64,000 nucleotides of DNA from Octadecabacter sp. SW4 (GTDB lineage Bacteria; Pseudomonadota; Alphaproteobacteria; Rhodobacterales; Rhodobacteraceae), in assembly GCF_008065155.1 (NCBI RefSeq), contig NZ_CP042819.1:806001-870000 (forward strand), in the 5' to 3' direction. This document shows positions 27,263 to 35,393 of this stretch, piece after piece; within the stretch, counting starts at the first letter, position 1; each line of letters starts with the position of its first letter. The notes beneath the pieces were generated by a model. The model was not told where the DNA came from. It ran no database searches and worked only from the letters and a program-made list of their open reading frames with translations. The position numbers and the translations under genes were made by a program.

Positions 27263-28293
27263 AAGGCCGCATGATCGTTCTGGACCATCTGGGTGACACC
27301 GAAGCCGCTGCATTGCTGGTCGAGGGCAAGCTGCATGACATCCTGGTTGATGATGCAGATGCCCCGCGCCCTGGTGCGATTTATCGCGCGATCTGCGACC
27401 GTCCGATCAAGGGGCAGGGCGGCATGATGTTGCGCCTACCCGAGGGCGGCACGGCGTTCCTGCGCGCGGCCAAGGGGCTTGCCCCCGGTCAGACGCTTCT
27501 GGTGCAGGTCACGGGCTACGCCGAAGATGGCAAGGCCCTGCCCGTGACGCAAAAGGTGCTGTTCAAAAGCCGCCATGCGATTGTCACCCCCGGCGCGCCG
27601 GGCCTGAACATCAGCCGCAGTATCAAGGACGATGATGCGCGCGACGAACTGCTGGCCATTGCCCATGCAGCGGACTTGCCTGATGGTTACGGATTGATCC
27701 TGCGCTCGTCCTGCCTTGGCGCTGACCCCGTTGAAATCGCTGACGATATTGATGCAATGGCCGGTTTGGCCGCTGCCGTGATGGCCGAGGCCGAAGGCAA
27801 ATCAGCCGAGGCCCTGACCGATGGCGATGGCCCCCACGCCCTGGCCTGGCGCGAATGGGTCGCGCCCGCGCAGGTGGTCACCGATACGGGCGGTTTCGCG
27901 CGCGAAGGCGTGCTCGACCAGCTGGCCGCCCTTGGCGCACGTCACAAACTGGGCGAGGGCGGGATGTATGTCGAACCCACCCGCGCATTGGTCGCCGTTG
28001 ATGTGAACACCGGTAATGATACCTCTCCTGCTGCGGCGTTGAAGGTCAATCTGGCAGCGGCCCGCGCCTTGCCGCTGGCCCTGCGCCTGCGCGGGCTTGG
28101 CGGGCAGATCGTGATTGATTTCGCGCCCATGTCCAAGGCGCACCGCAAACAGATCGAACAGGCGCTGCGGGCGGCCTTTCGCACCGACCCGATTGAAACG
28201 GCCCTTGTCGGCTGGACGCCGCTGGGCCACTTTGAACTGCAACGCAAACGCGAACGCCTGCCGCTGGGCGATCTGTTGGCAAAGGTGCTGTAA
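27259..28293 (+). CDS. Ribonuclease E/G family protein, short form
   Basis: The ATG at 27259 overlaps the maf stop and gives 344 residues, much shorter than RNase E and shorter than RNase G (about 490). The catalytic core is still visible: [27 protein letters not shown], the metal-binding [10 protein letters not shown] and [11 protein letters not shown] that supply the two aspartates. The N-terminal S1-like RNA-binding part is abbreviated and the C-terminal zinc-link region is missing. The maf-RNase-yacG order is typical of Rhodobacterales. It may process particular RNAs; redundancy with a full RNase E elsewhere is likely. Confidence 0.85.
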   Translation: MKGRMIVLDHLGDTEAAALLVEGKLHDILVDDADAPRPGAIYRAICDRPIKGQGGMMLRLPEGGTAFLRAAKGLAPGQTLLVQVTGYAEDGKALPVTQKVLFKSRHAIVTPGAPGLNISRSIKDDDARDELLAIAHAADLPDGYGLILRSSCLGADPVEIADDIDAMAGLAAAVMAEAEGKSAEALTDGDGPHALAWREWVAPAQVVTDTGGFAREGVLDQLAALGARHKLGEGGMYVEPTRALVAVDVNTGNDTSPAAALKVNLAAARALPLALRLRGLGGQIVIDFAPMSKAHRKQIEQALRAAFRTDPIETALVGWTPLGHFELQRKRERLPLGDLLAKVL

Positions 28294-28487
28294 TGGCCTG
28301 CCCGATCTGTGACAAACCCACCGATGCAAAATACCGCCCGTTCTGTTCGAAGCGCTGCGCGGATGTGGATTTGGCGAAATGGCTGGGCGGGGGCTATGCG
28401 ATCCCGTCAACCGATCCCGAAGACGCCGAAAAAGCGCTTGATGAAGTGCTGCGTCAAACCGATCTACCGCCCGAAAAGCCGCACTAG
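28293..28487 (+). CDS. yacG: YacG-type zinc protein (DNA gyrase inhibitor family)
   Basis: The 64-residue protein has four cysteines in the YacG pattern, CPIC near the start and FCSKRCADVDLAKWL, which bind one zinc ion. E. coli YacG binds GyrB and inhibits gyrase. The ATG overlaps the preceding stop (TAATG). It is the last chromosomal gene before tRNA-Phe and the integrated island. Confidence 0.92.
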   Translation: MACPICDKPTDAKYRPFCSKRCADVDLAKWLGGGYAIPSTDPEDAEKALDEVLRQTDLPPEKPH

Positions 28488-28508
28488 ACGTTTTCGCGCA
28501 AATCCCTC

Positions 28509-28537
28509 TGGACACCCTTGAACGGCTCGCCTAAACA
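28509..28537 (+). promoter_or_regulatory. Probable promoter of tRNA-Phe
   Basis: TGGACA (28509-28514) and TAAACA (28532-28537) are 17 bp apart and lie about 30 bp before the tRNA. The match is moderate. A small CAAC/GTTG inverted repeat follows at 28549-28560. Confidence 0.45.
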
Positions 28538-28567
28538 ACGCGCACCCACAACTCAGGTTGTTCCGGT

Positions 28568-28642
28568 GCCCGGGTAGCTCAGGGGTAGAGCAGTGGATTG
28601 AAAATCCTCGTGTCGGTGGTTCGATTCCGCCCCCGGGCACCA
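28568..28642 (+). tRNA. tRNA-Phe(GAA), target site of the island
   Basis: A full cloverleaf is present: acceptor GCCCGGG / CCCGGGC (28568-28574 and 28632-28638), D-arm TAGCTCAGGGGTAGAG, anticodon loop with GAA, T-arm GGTGGTTCGATTCCGCC, discriminator A28639 and encoded CCA. The 3' half from 28596 onward is repeated at 48688-48734, which marks the insertion site of the 20-kb island. The gene is kept functional by the 3' half supplied by the island. Confidence 0.96.
28596..28642 (+). repeat. attL: 47-bp direct repeat in tRNA-Phe
   Basis: The segment from GATTGAAAATCC (the anticodon region) through the CCA end matches 48688-48734 with one difference, C at 28634 versus T at 48726. Outside the repeat the flanks diverge at once. 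Confidence 0.95.
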
Positions 28643-28703
28643 ATAATACCCTGATATTGCTGGATAAATTCATTTGCGTTGATGCAAACAGAAAGCTCGA
28701 ATA

Positions 28704-28723
28704 AGTTATACACAGTTATACAC
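28704..28723 (+). repeat. Arm-type tandem repeat near attL (2 x AGTTATACAC)
   Basis: AGTTATACAC occurs twice back to back (28704-28713, 28714-28723), 62 bp inside attL and just before the integrase start. The same decamer is found near attR. Such paired short repeats flanking a crossover core are typical arm sites of tyrosine integrases. Confidence 0.7.
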
Positions 28724-28739
28724 TTTGAAAGAGCTGATT

Positions 28740-30011
28740 TTGGCCCGAACATCGAAGGCGACAAAAAAGTCAATCGATTCAATCCAGTCGATCAAACATC
28801 TGCGTAAAGGGCTCTCCATCTACAAGACTGGTCGGAGCCCTTTTTGGTTTATTCGGCTGCGAGACCCCCTTGCTGGCAAGTACATCGTCCGGTCGTCTAA
28901 AGAGATATCCCGCCTTGATGCCATCGAAACAGCCCATGAGTTTGCTGACAACTTCCGTAGCAAGGCTAATAGCGAATTTGCCCAGCAGAAGGTCACAAGC
29001 TTTGAGCACTACGCCAAACTGCTGATGGCCTCCCAGAAGGGCAAGTCGAAGTGGTCTGACGGCGACGGCAAACTGCTAAACCGCCAGAAGGACGGCTTGA
29101 TCGTCTATTTTGGCAGACATGATGTGACGAAGATCACGACTGGCATGGTCCGTGAATACTTGCTGCATCTGGATGACAACCGAGACAGGCCACTGGCTCA
29201 ATCAACCAAATCCAAGCATGTCGTCATCATCCGAAAGGTCCTGTCACTGGCCGTTGAAGATGGGCTGATGAACCAACTGCCATTGATGCCGAAAATCAAG
29301 ACTGTCGACACGCCCAGACATGCGTTCACGGACAATGAGTATATTCGGTTCTCAAAAGCGTCACTTGAATGCGCTGAACGGGGCGATGTCGTGAGAGGCG
29401 TTCAGATCACGACCCATCATGCCAAGATGTTCAAGTTCATCGTCCATAGCTTTCTACGTCCAACAGGAGGTGAACTGTTCGGGCTAAAGCACAAGGATAT
29501 TCAATCACATTCCAGCCCAAATTATCTGGAAATGAACGTGAGGGGCGGCAAAACAGGCCAACGTACAAGTGTGACAATGCCACTGGCTAAAGCACTCTAC
29601 GAAAGCATCAAGACCCCGCTAGAATGGCCGAATGTTGATCCTGAAGAATATGTCTGGATGCCCGAATACCCGAACAGAACGACAGCCATCAACACGGCTC
29701 GACGGTTGTTCAATCACATCTTGAAGGTGGCTAACTTGATTGATGCCGACCGGAAGCTTTCCCCCTATTCGCTTCGGCATTATGCGCTTCAAAGCCGCCT
29801 GCGTAGCTCTCACGGCAAGGTCAATATTCATACGCTGGCCCAAAATGCTGGCACGTCCGTCGATCAGCTAGAGCGCTTCTATCTTCACAAGATGGCCCCA
29901 ACGCCGGAGATGATTGAGAACCTGCATTTCCGTGGTGAAACGAAGCCGACCCCGATCCTATCTTCAGAATCAAATGATCACCTCTCGTTTGAAGAGCATG
30001 ACGAAGACTGA
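28740..30011 (+). CDS. Tyrosine-type integrase of the island
   Basis: The protein is a phage-type tyrosine recombinase with an N-terminal arm-binding region, a core-binding domain (SFEHYAKLLM onward) and a catalytic domain. The TTG at 28740 is preferred, since GAAAGAG precedes it; another TTG at 28725 adds five residues. Catalytic residues in this 423-residue form are Arg in HSFLRPTGGEL (near 240), Lys in GGKTGQ, the box YSLRHY (near 345), and Tyr in LERFYLHKM (near 381). The box normally reads HxLRH; here the first His is Tyr, a substitution seen in some active members. Its place next to attL in tRNA-Phe makes it the enzyme that inserts and removes the island. Confidence 0.9.
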   Translation: MARTSKATKKSIDSIQSIKHLRKGLSIYKTGRSPFWFIRLRDPLAGKYIVRSSKEISRLDAIETAHEFADNFRSKANSEFAQQKVTSFEHYAKLLMASQKGKSKWSDGDGKLLNRQKDGLIVYFGRHDVTKITTGMVREYLLHLDDNRDRPLAQSTKSKHVVIIRKVLSLAVEDGLMNQLPLMPKIKTVDTPRHAFTDNEYIRFSKASLECAERGDVVRGVQITTHHAKMFKFIVHSFLRPTGGELFGLKHKDIQSHSSPNYLEMNVRGGKTGQRTSVTMPLAKALYESIKTPLEWPNVDPEEYVWMPEYPNRTTAINTARRLFNHILKVANLIDADRKLSPYSLRHYALQSRLRSSHGKVNIHTLAQNAGTSVDQLERFYLHKMAPTPEMIENLHFRGETKPTPILSSESNDHLSFEEHDED

Positions 30012-30382
30012 TGGCCAACATTTGCAACATGATGCTCCGGCAAACCGCTGGCATATGGTAGTTCTAAAAAACCCAAATTTGAGCGATTTTTTGGCTGCAA
30101 AAAAAAATCGGAAAGCGTTGGGGAGGCTGCGCCCTATATCGCCGCCCCCCGGTATATAAAGCCGCTCTCAACCGCCCCCCGGGGGTGTTTCCCAAAGCCA
30201 GCGATGAACCCTTCAGCCACCCCTTTTTCAGAGTGGGGGACAGCGAAAGCGAATATTTGAATTTCTATAAAAAAGGGGGTCGTTGTTCCCGATTTTGCAG
30301 ACGTAGCCACAACTTCAGAAATCTCCTGTTGTCCGACTGGCGCATCAAGAGTGACCGCCTCCTTACATAAAAGGAGATTATC
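30012..30382 (+). other. Non-coding stretch after the integrase with repeats and a candidate terminator
   Basis: This 371-bp gap holds no convincing gene. CGATTTTTT (30084-30092) and AAAAAATCG (30102-30110) form an AT-rich hairpin after the integrase. CCGCCCCCCGG occurs at 30142-30152 and again at 30172-30182, the second extended to the palindromic CCCCCCGGGGGT. A 68-bp element at 30223-30290 is shared with 35913-35980. An AAAAGGAG ribosome site closes the gap in front of the next gene. The crowd of repeats suggests a control or replication-origin region. Confidence 0.5.
30223..30290 (+). repeat. 68-bp repeated element, copy A
   Basis: Aligned without gaps with 35913-35980, about three quarters of the bases match. 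The best kept parts are TTTTCAGA, GAATATT, TATAAAAAA and GGTCGTTGT, each followed by CCC at the end. GGGGACA near the start and TGTTCCC at the end form imperfect terminal inverted repeats around an AT-rich centre. Confidence 0.75.
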
Positions 30383-30754
30383 ATGACGTTAGAGAAACAG
30401 TTCACCCTCGCAGCGGCTGAAAAGCCCAAGTCCACCAATCCGACACACCAGCGTCGTCAGAAGTTCATTGCGGCAGTCGACAAGCAGTTTGCAGCGTTGC
30501 CCGGCGGCAACTCAACCGTGCTGTCCCGATCAAGCAACTGGGTATGGCAGTCAGATAAAGGTGAGTGGTTCATCTCACCCCGCTACGGCAAGGCCCCGCT
30601 TGAACTCGCTGAAGGCCTTCACGCTATCAAGTGTTTGGACGCTGACGATGCCGTCAAGAACTTGCAGAAGCTGAAGGCGCTGGCATCCGAGGGCAAGCTG
30701 GATGCGGTGTTGGAGGCTGCGGCATCTGAAATCCGCAGTCGGTTTGGGAAATAA
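30383..30754 (+). CDS. DUF6641-like protein
   Basis: A textbook AAAAGGAG site precedes the ATG of this 123-residue protein. It has a basic N-terminus (PTHQRRQKFIAAVDKQF), a core WVWQSDKGEWFISPRYGKAPLEL and an alpha-helical end. The core and helical tail resemble DUF6641, small proteins common in phages and integrated elements whose function is unknown. I recognise this by memory of the family rather than by a search. It is the first gene after the repeat-rich region and may belong to the island's replication or maintenance part. Confidence 0.6.
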   Translation: MTLEKQFTLAAAEKPKSTNPTHQRRQKFIAAVDKQFAALPGGNSTVLSRSSNWVWQSDKGEWFISPRYGKAPLELAEGLHAIKCLDADDAVKNLQKLKALASEGKLDAVLEAAASEIRSRFGK

Positions 30755-30784
30755 ACGCCGAACATCATCAATTGTCGTGAAGGA

Positions 30785-30805
30785 GGAAGCTTCGTCAGAG
30801 CTTCC
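30785..30805 (+). terminator. Hairpin after the DUF6641-like gene
   Basis: GGAAGCT (30785-30791) pairs perfectly with AGCTTCC (30799-30805) around a 7-base loop, 31 bp after the stop. No T-run follows, so it may only stabilise the mRNA end. Confidence 0.35.
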
Positions 30806-30820
30806 CCCAAGCCAATCTAG

Positions 30821-30940
30821 ATAATTAAGCACGGCGAACTTGTTCAGATCACTCGCTTGGCCAAAGGTGTTTTTGGTCTGGTCGAACAGCCGCGAGTCTT
30901 GAAATCCGGCAAATCCAATCCGATTTATGGTTTTGAATGA
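30821..30940 (+). pseudogene. Possible gene remnant
   Basis: Between a TAG (30818-30820) and a TGA (30938-30940) is a 39-codon frame without ATG, GTG or a ribosome site at its start. Its translation, with HGELVQITRLAKG, FGLVEQPRVL and GKSNPIYGFE, looks protein-like rather than random. It may be the 3' tail of a lost gene. I cannot name the family. Confidence 0.25.
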
Positions 30941-30978
30941 GGCCTGTAGAAAGATGTCAGACGCTGGCGGGAAGGTAG

Positions 30979-31473
30979 TTGGATTTGGAATTCATCAGTC
31001 AAAATGTTTTTGAGATCGTTTCGATCTTCATCGCAGCCGCTGCCTTGGTTTACGCTGCATTGGCTTTCAGCGCCTCAAAACAGGCACTGAAGATCACAAG
31101 AGATTCTGACACAACCGCGATGCGGGTGAAGGTGCAAGATGGACTTTCCAATGCAGAACGTAGCTTCTTGCTGCTTCAAGAGGCCTGTCAGACTACACGA
31201 CGAGATTGGGAAAACCACAATAGGCAGCACCTCCCCTCACTCGGAAGCAGCTTTGGGCGCTCAATGTTTGGCGAAAGTGACGAGACTCAGCACATTTCTG
31301 CAATTGAACGATCTGGCTCTCAAGTGCTCCGCGAACTCATGGCGACAGTCCCAAAGCCCGACGTTTTGGATGCCCCCGAGCTGGAAACGTTCATCAAGAA
31401 AGCGCAATCGGCTTCGATGCAAATCGAACGGCTTAAGTTCGGATTGGAAGGCCCTCGTCCACTTCGGCTTTGA
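30979..31473 (+). CDS. One-helix membrane protein of unknown function
   Basis: The TTG at 30979 lies 3 bp behind a GGGAAGG site and gives 164 residues. One hydrophobic helix near the N-terminus (VFEIVSIFIAAAALVYAALAF) is followed by a soluble, helical cytoplasmic part with many charged residues. This resembles the many small membrane proteins with an N-terminal anchor and a coiled or helical tail that occur in mobile defence islands, but no family can be named. It converges on the large nuclease-like gene with a 124-bp gap. Confidence 0.55.
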   Translation: MDLEFISQNVFEIVSIFIAAAALVYAALAFSASKQALKITRDSDTTAMRVKVQDGLSNAERSFLLLQEACQTTRRDWENHNRQHLPSLGSSFGRSMFGESDETQHISAIERSGSQVLRELMATVPKPDVLDAPELETFIKKAQSASMQIERLKFGLEGPRPLRL

Positions 31474-31597
31474 CGTCCCATACCGGACATTGGTGATATC
31501 TGATGGTACTGTTACACAGCTTGGTCAATCTGTTCATTCGCCGCGAGCGCACTCTCCATGTGAAGGCAAAAGCTCACAGCTGGAGGCGGTACTGTAT

Positions 31598-33889
31598 TCA
31601 AGAGAAAAAAGATCGTGTAGGCGTCGCCAGCGCAGCCTTTCCGTGACCTTGTGGCCCTGCCCGGAAGAAGAATACCCCGTCATGGGTCATCTGCTTTGAC
31701 TTCTTCAGATAGAGGAAGATCGCACAATCGGTCATTCCCTCGAAATTGCTGGAAATCTTCATGGCATGCATCCGCGCTTCGTTTCTGAGGTCATCCTCGG
31801 ACAAAATGGGCTTGTTCAGGAACATGGTCGCCACAACGTATTGCTGCGAGCCGACCACGTAGTTAGAAACTCGCGGCTCTTTACCGCCGCCTCCGCGTCT
31901 CCAACTTCGGATGCGTTTCTGGAGTTCGAGCAGCGAGGGTGGCGGCTGGTTCAGAATCGCGCAGATGATATCGAACCTATGGCGCATGGTGCCGACCGTG
32001 CTTGTGTAGATTTCTTCGACTGTCTTGGTCCACATCTGTGGTAGGCTTATCCCGATAATTTCAGCTCTTGCTCTCTCCGGATTCGGCGTCCGGTCTACCC
32101 TCACCGCATCGTCGGAATCGCGGAACATGATCCGCTTATCCGGCGGCGCGTCTCCGACGAGACAGAAACCATTGGTCAGGTACATTGACAACAGGTCCTG
32201 TTCGTCGCCGTCGAAATCAAATTGCTCGCCAATCCGGAACCGTCTGGTCAGGTAGTGAACAAACGAGACTTCCGAATCCAGAAACTTCGAGAGCATGAAC
32301 AGCTCGCCTATGGAAAGGACCGGTGCCCAGATGTCGTTATTGCTCACAAGTCCGGCTTCCAGAAAAAAGTGCTTGCTGCTTGAAAGAGCGGCAAGATGTT
32401 CCAAGCACACGCTGTAGCTGAATGCGATTTTTGGCTTGTCTAGGTCGATCTTCACGGGACGTCCGCCCACTTTTTCCCAAAGCTTCGCAGTCATGCCATG
32501 TTCGTTAAGGTATCTTTGAAGCCTTTGTGACTGCTGCCAAGGTTCAACGAACAATGATTTGATGTTCTTCAGCAGGCTCATTTCCGCGCCACGTCGTGCC
32601 GCTGGGCTGATCTTGCCGGACTTCGCCTCAAATGCAAAAATGAAATTTCCGACGACTGCGACAACGTCGTTCTCGTATCTAATGCCAGTGTCCGGATCAT
32701 CCCATAGCACGCTGCGGTATATCTCAGCGCTTGGCATCGTCTGTTTCAATGTTGTGGCTATCGCATCCTCAAGGAATTCGGAGCGGGCATCGCTGTACGC
32801 ACCCAGCAAGTCCGTCTTGCCATCAATAAGCCGCTCAATAATCCTGAATGGGTAACTGAAAGGAAAATATTGAATTGCGAGAAAGAAGTGACCATCAGGG
32901 CGTGCGATGAACGGCTTATCCCATACAGGGTTGTCCATGACGAAATGCTCGAAGTTCTTTCCTGCCAACTCGCCGGGGCAAAGGGACAGCGATTTAATCA
33001 ACGGAACGCATTCCGACCCAAACTCCCTAATCAGTTCATCTTTCTCAAGAATGAACAACCAAGGCGTTGAAAGCTCTGAGAGCTGGTAGCCCAGGTTTTT
33101 CATGTCATCAAGGGGCCTCTGTTTCAGTTTGCAGCGCTCCCACATTCGATTTGTGGTTGGGCTGAGAGAGCAGAAATACTCAATGTGCGAGATTGCTTCA
33201 TCCTGAGAGACAGCCCTCATCATCTGGCCGATGTGTGACATGAAATCGTGAAGGCGCTTCGCGACCAGCTGCGAAATCCCGATCAGCATTTTGAATTGGC
33301 TAGCGAAGTCTGTAGCGACGTTTCCCTTACTGTCGATCCGTCCGAGAATATCAGCGGTGATTTCTGCACAAATGTCTTGGTCGAAGGGAAATCGGTAGTA
33401 GATCGTCTGCAATTTGGTACGCCAAGTTAAAACCTTGATGGGGTCTTTCTGGTCCAACTGATTAGATTGCTTCTTTGTGAAAGCCTGAAACAGGCGGGCC
33501 AAGGCCTTCCAGTGCTTAGAAAAATTCTCGGGCGACGTAGGCACACTGCTGGAATGGATGGGCATTGTCAGGAACAGCGCCTGAAATGCTTCCAGCGCGG
33601 CAAGTTCAATAGTTGGATATCTGTTCTTGAATACAAGGGTTTCTGTAAGGCACTGATGAGCAGTTTTTCCGAGAGCAATATCAATATCACGGCAAGCCAG
33701 GAAGGTCTCAAGTTCAGTCTTCTTAGCTTGGAATTCCGCGTCCCAGTCGACAATGCCTTCGTCTGCGTCCTCGTCCTGATCGTGCCATTGATCAGACAGA
33801 TCATATCCGTGGATGTAAAGTTCGTTTTCCGCCATCGCCACGCAGTAATCCTTGTTGCAGTATGGTTTTAGCCTATCGCTTGGATACAC
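31598..33889 (-). CDS. Large PD-(D/E)XK nuclease-like protein of unknown function
   Basis: This 763-residue protein has a single recognisable core near residues 400-425: GIRYENDVVAVVGNFIFAFE followed directly by AKSGK. The Asp, then Glu-x-Lys about a dozen residues later on a predicted strand, is the PD-(D/E)XK nuclease signature seen in NERD-type proteins, and the following SPAARRGAE helix is also familiar from such proteins. The first 380 residues are helical and unlike anything I can name; the last part is also unassigned. An in-frame ATG at 33835 gives a 745-residue alternative; neither start has a strong ribosome site. Its place beside recombinase and restriction genes suggests a defence or DNA-processing role. 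The biochemical target is unknown. Confidence 0.6.
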   Translation of the reverse strand: MYPSDRLKPYCNKDYCVAMAENELYIHGYDLSDQWHDQDEDADEGIVDWDAEFQAKKTELETFLACRDIDIALGKTAHQCLTETLVFKNRYPTIELAALEAFQALFLTMPIHSSSVPTSPENFSKHWKALARLFQAFTKKQSNQLDQKDPIKVLTWRTKLQTIYYRFPFDQDICAEITADILGRIDSKGNVATDFASQFKMLIGISQLVAKRLHDFMSHIGQMMRAVSQDEAISHIEYFCSLSPTTNRMWERCKLKQRPLDDMKNLGYQLSELSTPWLFILEKDELIREFGSECVPLIKSLSLCPGELAGKNFEHFVMDNPVWDKPFIARPDGHFFLAIQYFPFSYPFRIIERLIDGKTDLLGAYSDARSEFLEDAIATTLKQTMPSAEIYRSVLWDDPDTGIRYENDVVAVVGNFIFAFEAKSGKISPAARRGAEMSLLKNIKSLFVEPWQQSQRLQRYLNEHGMTAKLWEKVGGRPVKIDLDKPKIAFSYSVCLEHLAALSSSKHFFLEAGLVSNNDIWAPVLSIGELFMLSKFLDSEVSFVHYLTRRFRIGEQFDFDGDEQDLLSMYLTNGFCLVGDAPPDKRIMFRDSDDAVRVDRTPNPERARAEIIGISLPQMWTKTVEEIYTSTVGTMRHRFDIICAILNQPPPSLLELQKRIRSWRRGGGGKEPRVSNYVVGSQQYVVATMFLNKPILSEDDLRNEARMHAMKISSNFEGMTDCAIFLYLKKSKQMTHDGVFFFRAGPQGHGKAALATPTRSFFS

Positions 33890-34054
33890 CGGCGGATAGT
33901 GCCCCTTTGCTCATGGTCTTTCATATACAGAAAACTCAATGAAACGCCGTCACCAGTTATCCTTTAGTTTAAGCAAACCTGTCATTCGATGACCGCTTCG
34001 ACACTGTTAGCAGTGTTTTTCGCACCTGCGCATAAGCCATTTACCTGCAATACA

Positions 34055-34651
34055 TCAAACAATGTCGACGATGCTGCGTCGTGCCTTCTCGGAGTACTCA
34101 ATGTACCGCTCGGTCGTCTGCAAGGACGAATGCCCTGCGAGATATTGAACATCCCGTAGCGATCCACCAACCGTTGTGATCTTCTGCGCTGCGTTGGTGA
34201 TGAAGGTTCGTCGTCCGCTGTGTGATGAACAGCCGATCAATCCGAGGTCCCGATACCAGCTGCTGAACATGTTGACGATGGCTTGGGGGCTTGTCCGATC
34301 TGCCCGTTCTGTTCGGATGACGTGGCCTGCCGATGAATAGCAACCATCCTGAATTTGTTGCTGGCGCAGTTCTGACAGCTTAGCCTTCAAATCCTTGTTC
34401 AGCGGAATTTTTCGACCCGACTTACCCTTTGAAGCATCGTCAGAGAGGCTCATACAGGCCGATATCGTTCCATCTGCGTCGAGCGTCATCTCCCACCGTA
34501 GTTTGGCGATCTCCTTGGCTCTCAGCCCCGCTTTGATCGACAGCAAGAAGATGGTCTGGTTCCGAAGAGCATTTCGCCGACCCGCCAGATAGTTCTGGAC
34601 TGCGCTGATCTGGTTCTTGTTTAACGTCTTTGCCTGCTTGCCTAATGCCAT
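34055..34651 (-). CDS. Second, minimal tyrosine recombinase
   Basis: At 198 residues this is little more than a catalytic domain. All five catalytic positions can be seen: Arg in KAGLRAKEIAKL, Lys in DASKGKSGRKIP, His-x-x-Arg in SHSGRRTF, the second His in LAGHSSLQ and Tyr in ERYIEYSE. The lack of an N-terminal arm-binding domain is like small XerD-like recombinases and some integron-like or resolvase-type enzymes on plasmids. It may resolve multimers, invert or excise a sub-segment, or help the main integrase. A palindrome, TGATAC-7 bp-GTATCA, sits just before its start. Confidence 0.88.
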   Translation of the reverse strand: MALGKQAKTLNKNQISAVQNYLAGRRNALRNQTIFLLSIKAGLRAKEIAKLRWEMTLDADGTISACMSLSDDASKGKSGRKIPLNKDLKAKLSELRQQQIQDGCYSSAGHVIRTERADRTSPQAIVNMFSSWYRDLGLIGCSSHSGRRTFITNAAQKITTVGGSLRDVQYLAGHSSLQTTERYIEYSEKARRSIVDIV

Positions 34652-34661
34652 CTCAAACCCA

Positions 34662-34680
34662 TGATACTTTCGTTGTATCA
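34662..34680. promoter_or_regulatory. Inverted repeat before the minimal recombinase gene
   Basis: TGATAC (34662-34667) and GTATCA (34675-34680) are perfect inverted arms 7 bp apart, beginning 11 bp before the recombinase start codon. The site could be an operator or a recombination core for that enzyme. Confidence 0.4.
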
Positions 34681-34805
34681 GGACCGTAGAACCATCAGTT
34701 CTAGATGGGCACGGTGATCACGCTAGAAACTTCCCTGTAATTCCATGTGGTTAGATGAATTGATGATATTTTGACTATTCTATCATGGGTTCGATTTCAG
34801 GCGGG

Positions 34806-34841
34806 AAAACAAAAACGCACCCCGACCTGAGCCGAGATGCG
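34806..34841 (-). terminator. Rho-independent terminator of the 66-codon gene
   Basis: On the minus strand CGCATCTCG pairs with CGGGGTGCG (two G-U pairs) around an 8-base loop and is followed by TTTTTGTTTT. It lies about 70 bp after the 66-codon gene's stop, in the correct orientation. Confidence 0.7.
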
Positions 34842-34912
34842 CTTTGCTGGAATTGGTTGTCTTTCTGAAGCCTGCAAATCGGAGCCACAGGTGCAGTTTT
34901 GTATCGGCACAA

Positions 34913-35113
34913 TCAATCAGGAAATCTGGTGATTATCTCTCCACCATTTTGAGTCTCAAAGTGCCCATCGGTACGTTCGACAAGGATTTCGTTGCCTCGG
35001 CTTGACAGCCAGCGCTGCTGACTTTGCCCGTCTATCATTCGCTCCTGCTTGATAACGTCGATGATGTCGCCTCGTTCACCCAAGCACTCTACGACTTCAA
35101 TATCTTCCCACAT
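34913..35113 (-). CDS. Small protein of unknown function (66 residues)
   Basis: The ATG at 35113 has an excellent GGAGGG site 8 bp before it; a TTG six codons upstream overlaps that site and is rejected. The product is acidic, with MWEDIEVVECLGERGDI, a basic centre and a beta-rich end GHFETQNGGEIITRF. It is not recognisably an excisionase. A good terminator follows and the 280 bp before it contain a TTGACT hexamer (35182-35177, minus strand) inside a TTGAC-3 bp-GTCAA palindrome, so it has its own transcription unit. The island lacks an obvious recombination directionality factor and this protein is a candidate only by size. Confidence 0.6.
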   Translation of the reverse strand: MWEDIEVVECLGERGDIIDVIKQERMIDGQSQQRWLSSRGNEILVERTDGHFETQNGGEIITRFPD

Positions 35114-35393
35114 GGGGTTTCCCTCCTTCAAATTCCCTCGGCTTCAAATCAAATGAAACAGAAAATTGATTGACCAAGTCAAGTCCTCTAGCCGCAGTCG
35201 GCGTAGCGCTAAGATCGTTTTGTCTGAATTTCTTCACGGACTTCGTTTCTGCAGGATGCTGCGTTGCCGACTTCTTTCAGCTAAATCGGCCACATGACTA
35301 CCCTAAGGTTGGGCACCCTTAAGATTGAAAGCCCCTACCGGAGCCTCCCTACTCAAGAGTTTCTGAAAATCACCGCAGGAAAGGAGCTTTAGC

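Noticed and set aside
28706..28723. TTATACACA as DnaA boxes of an origin
   Set aside because: The tandem decamers recur at the other island end beside attR, which fits integrase arm sites better than an origin.
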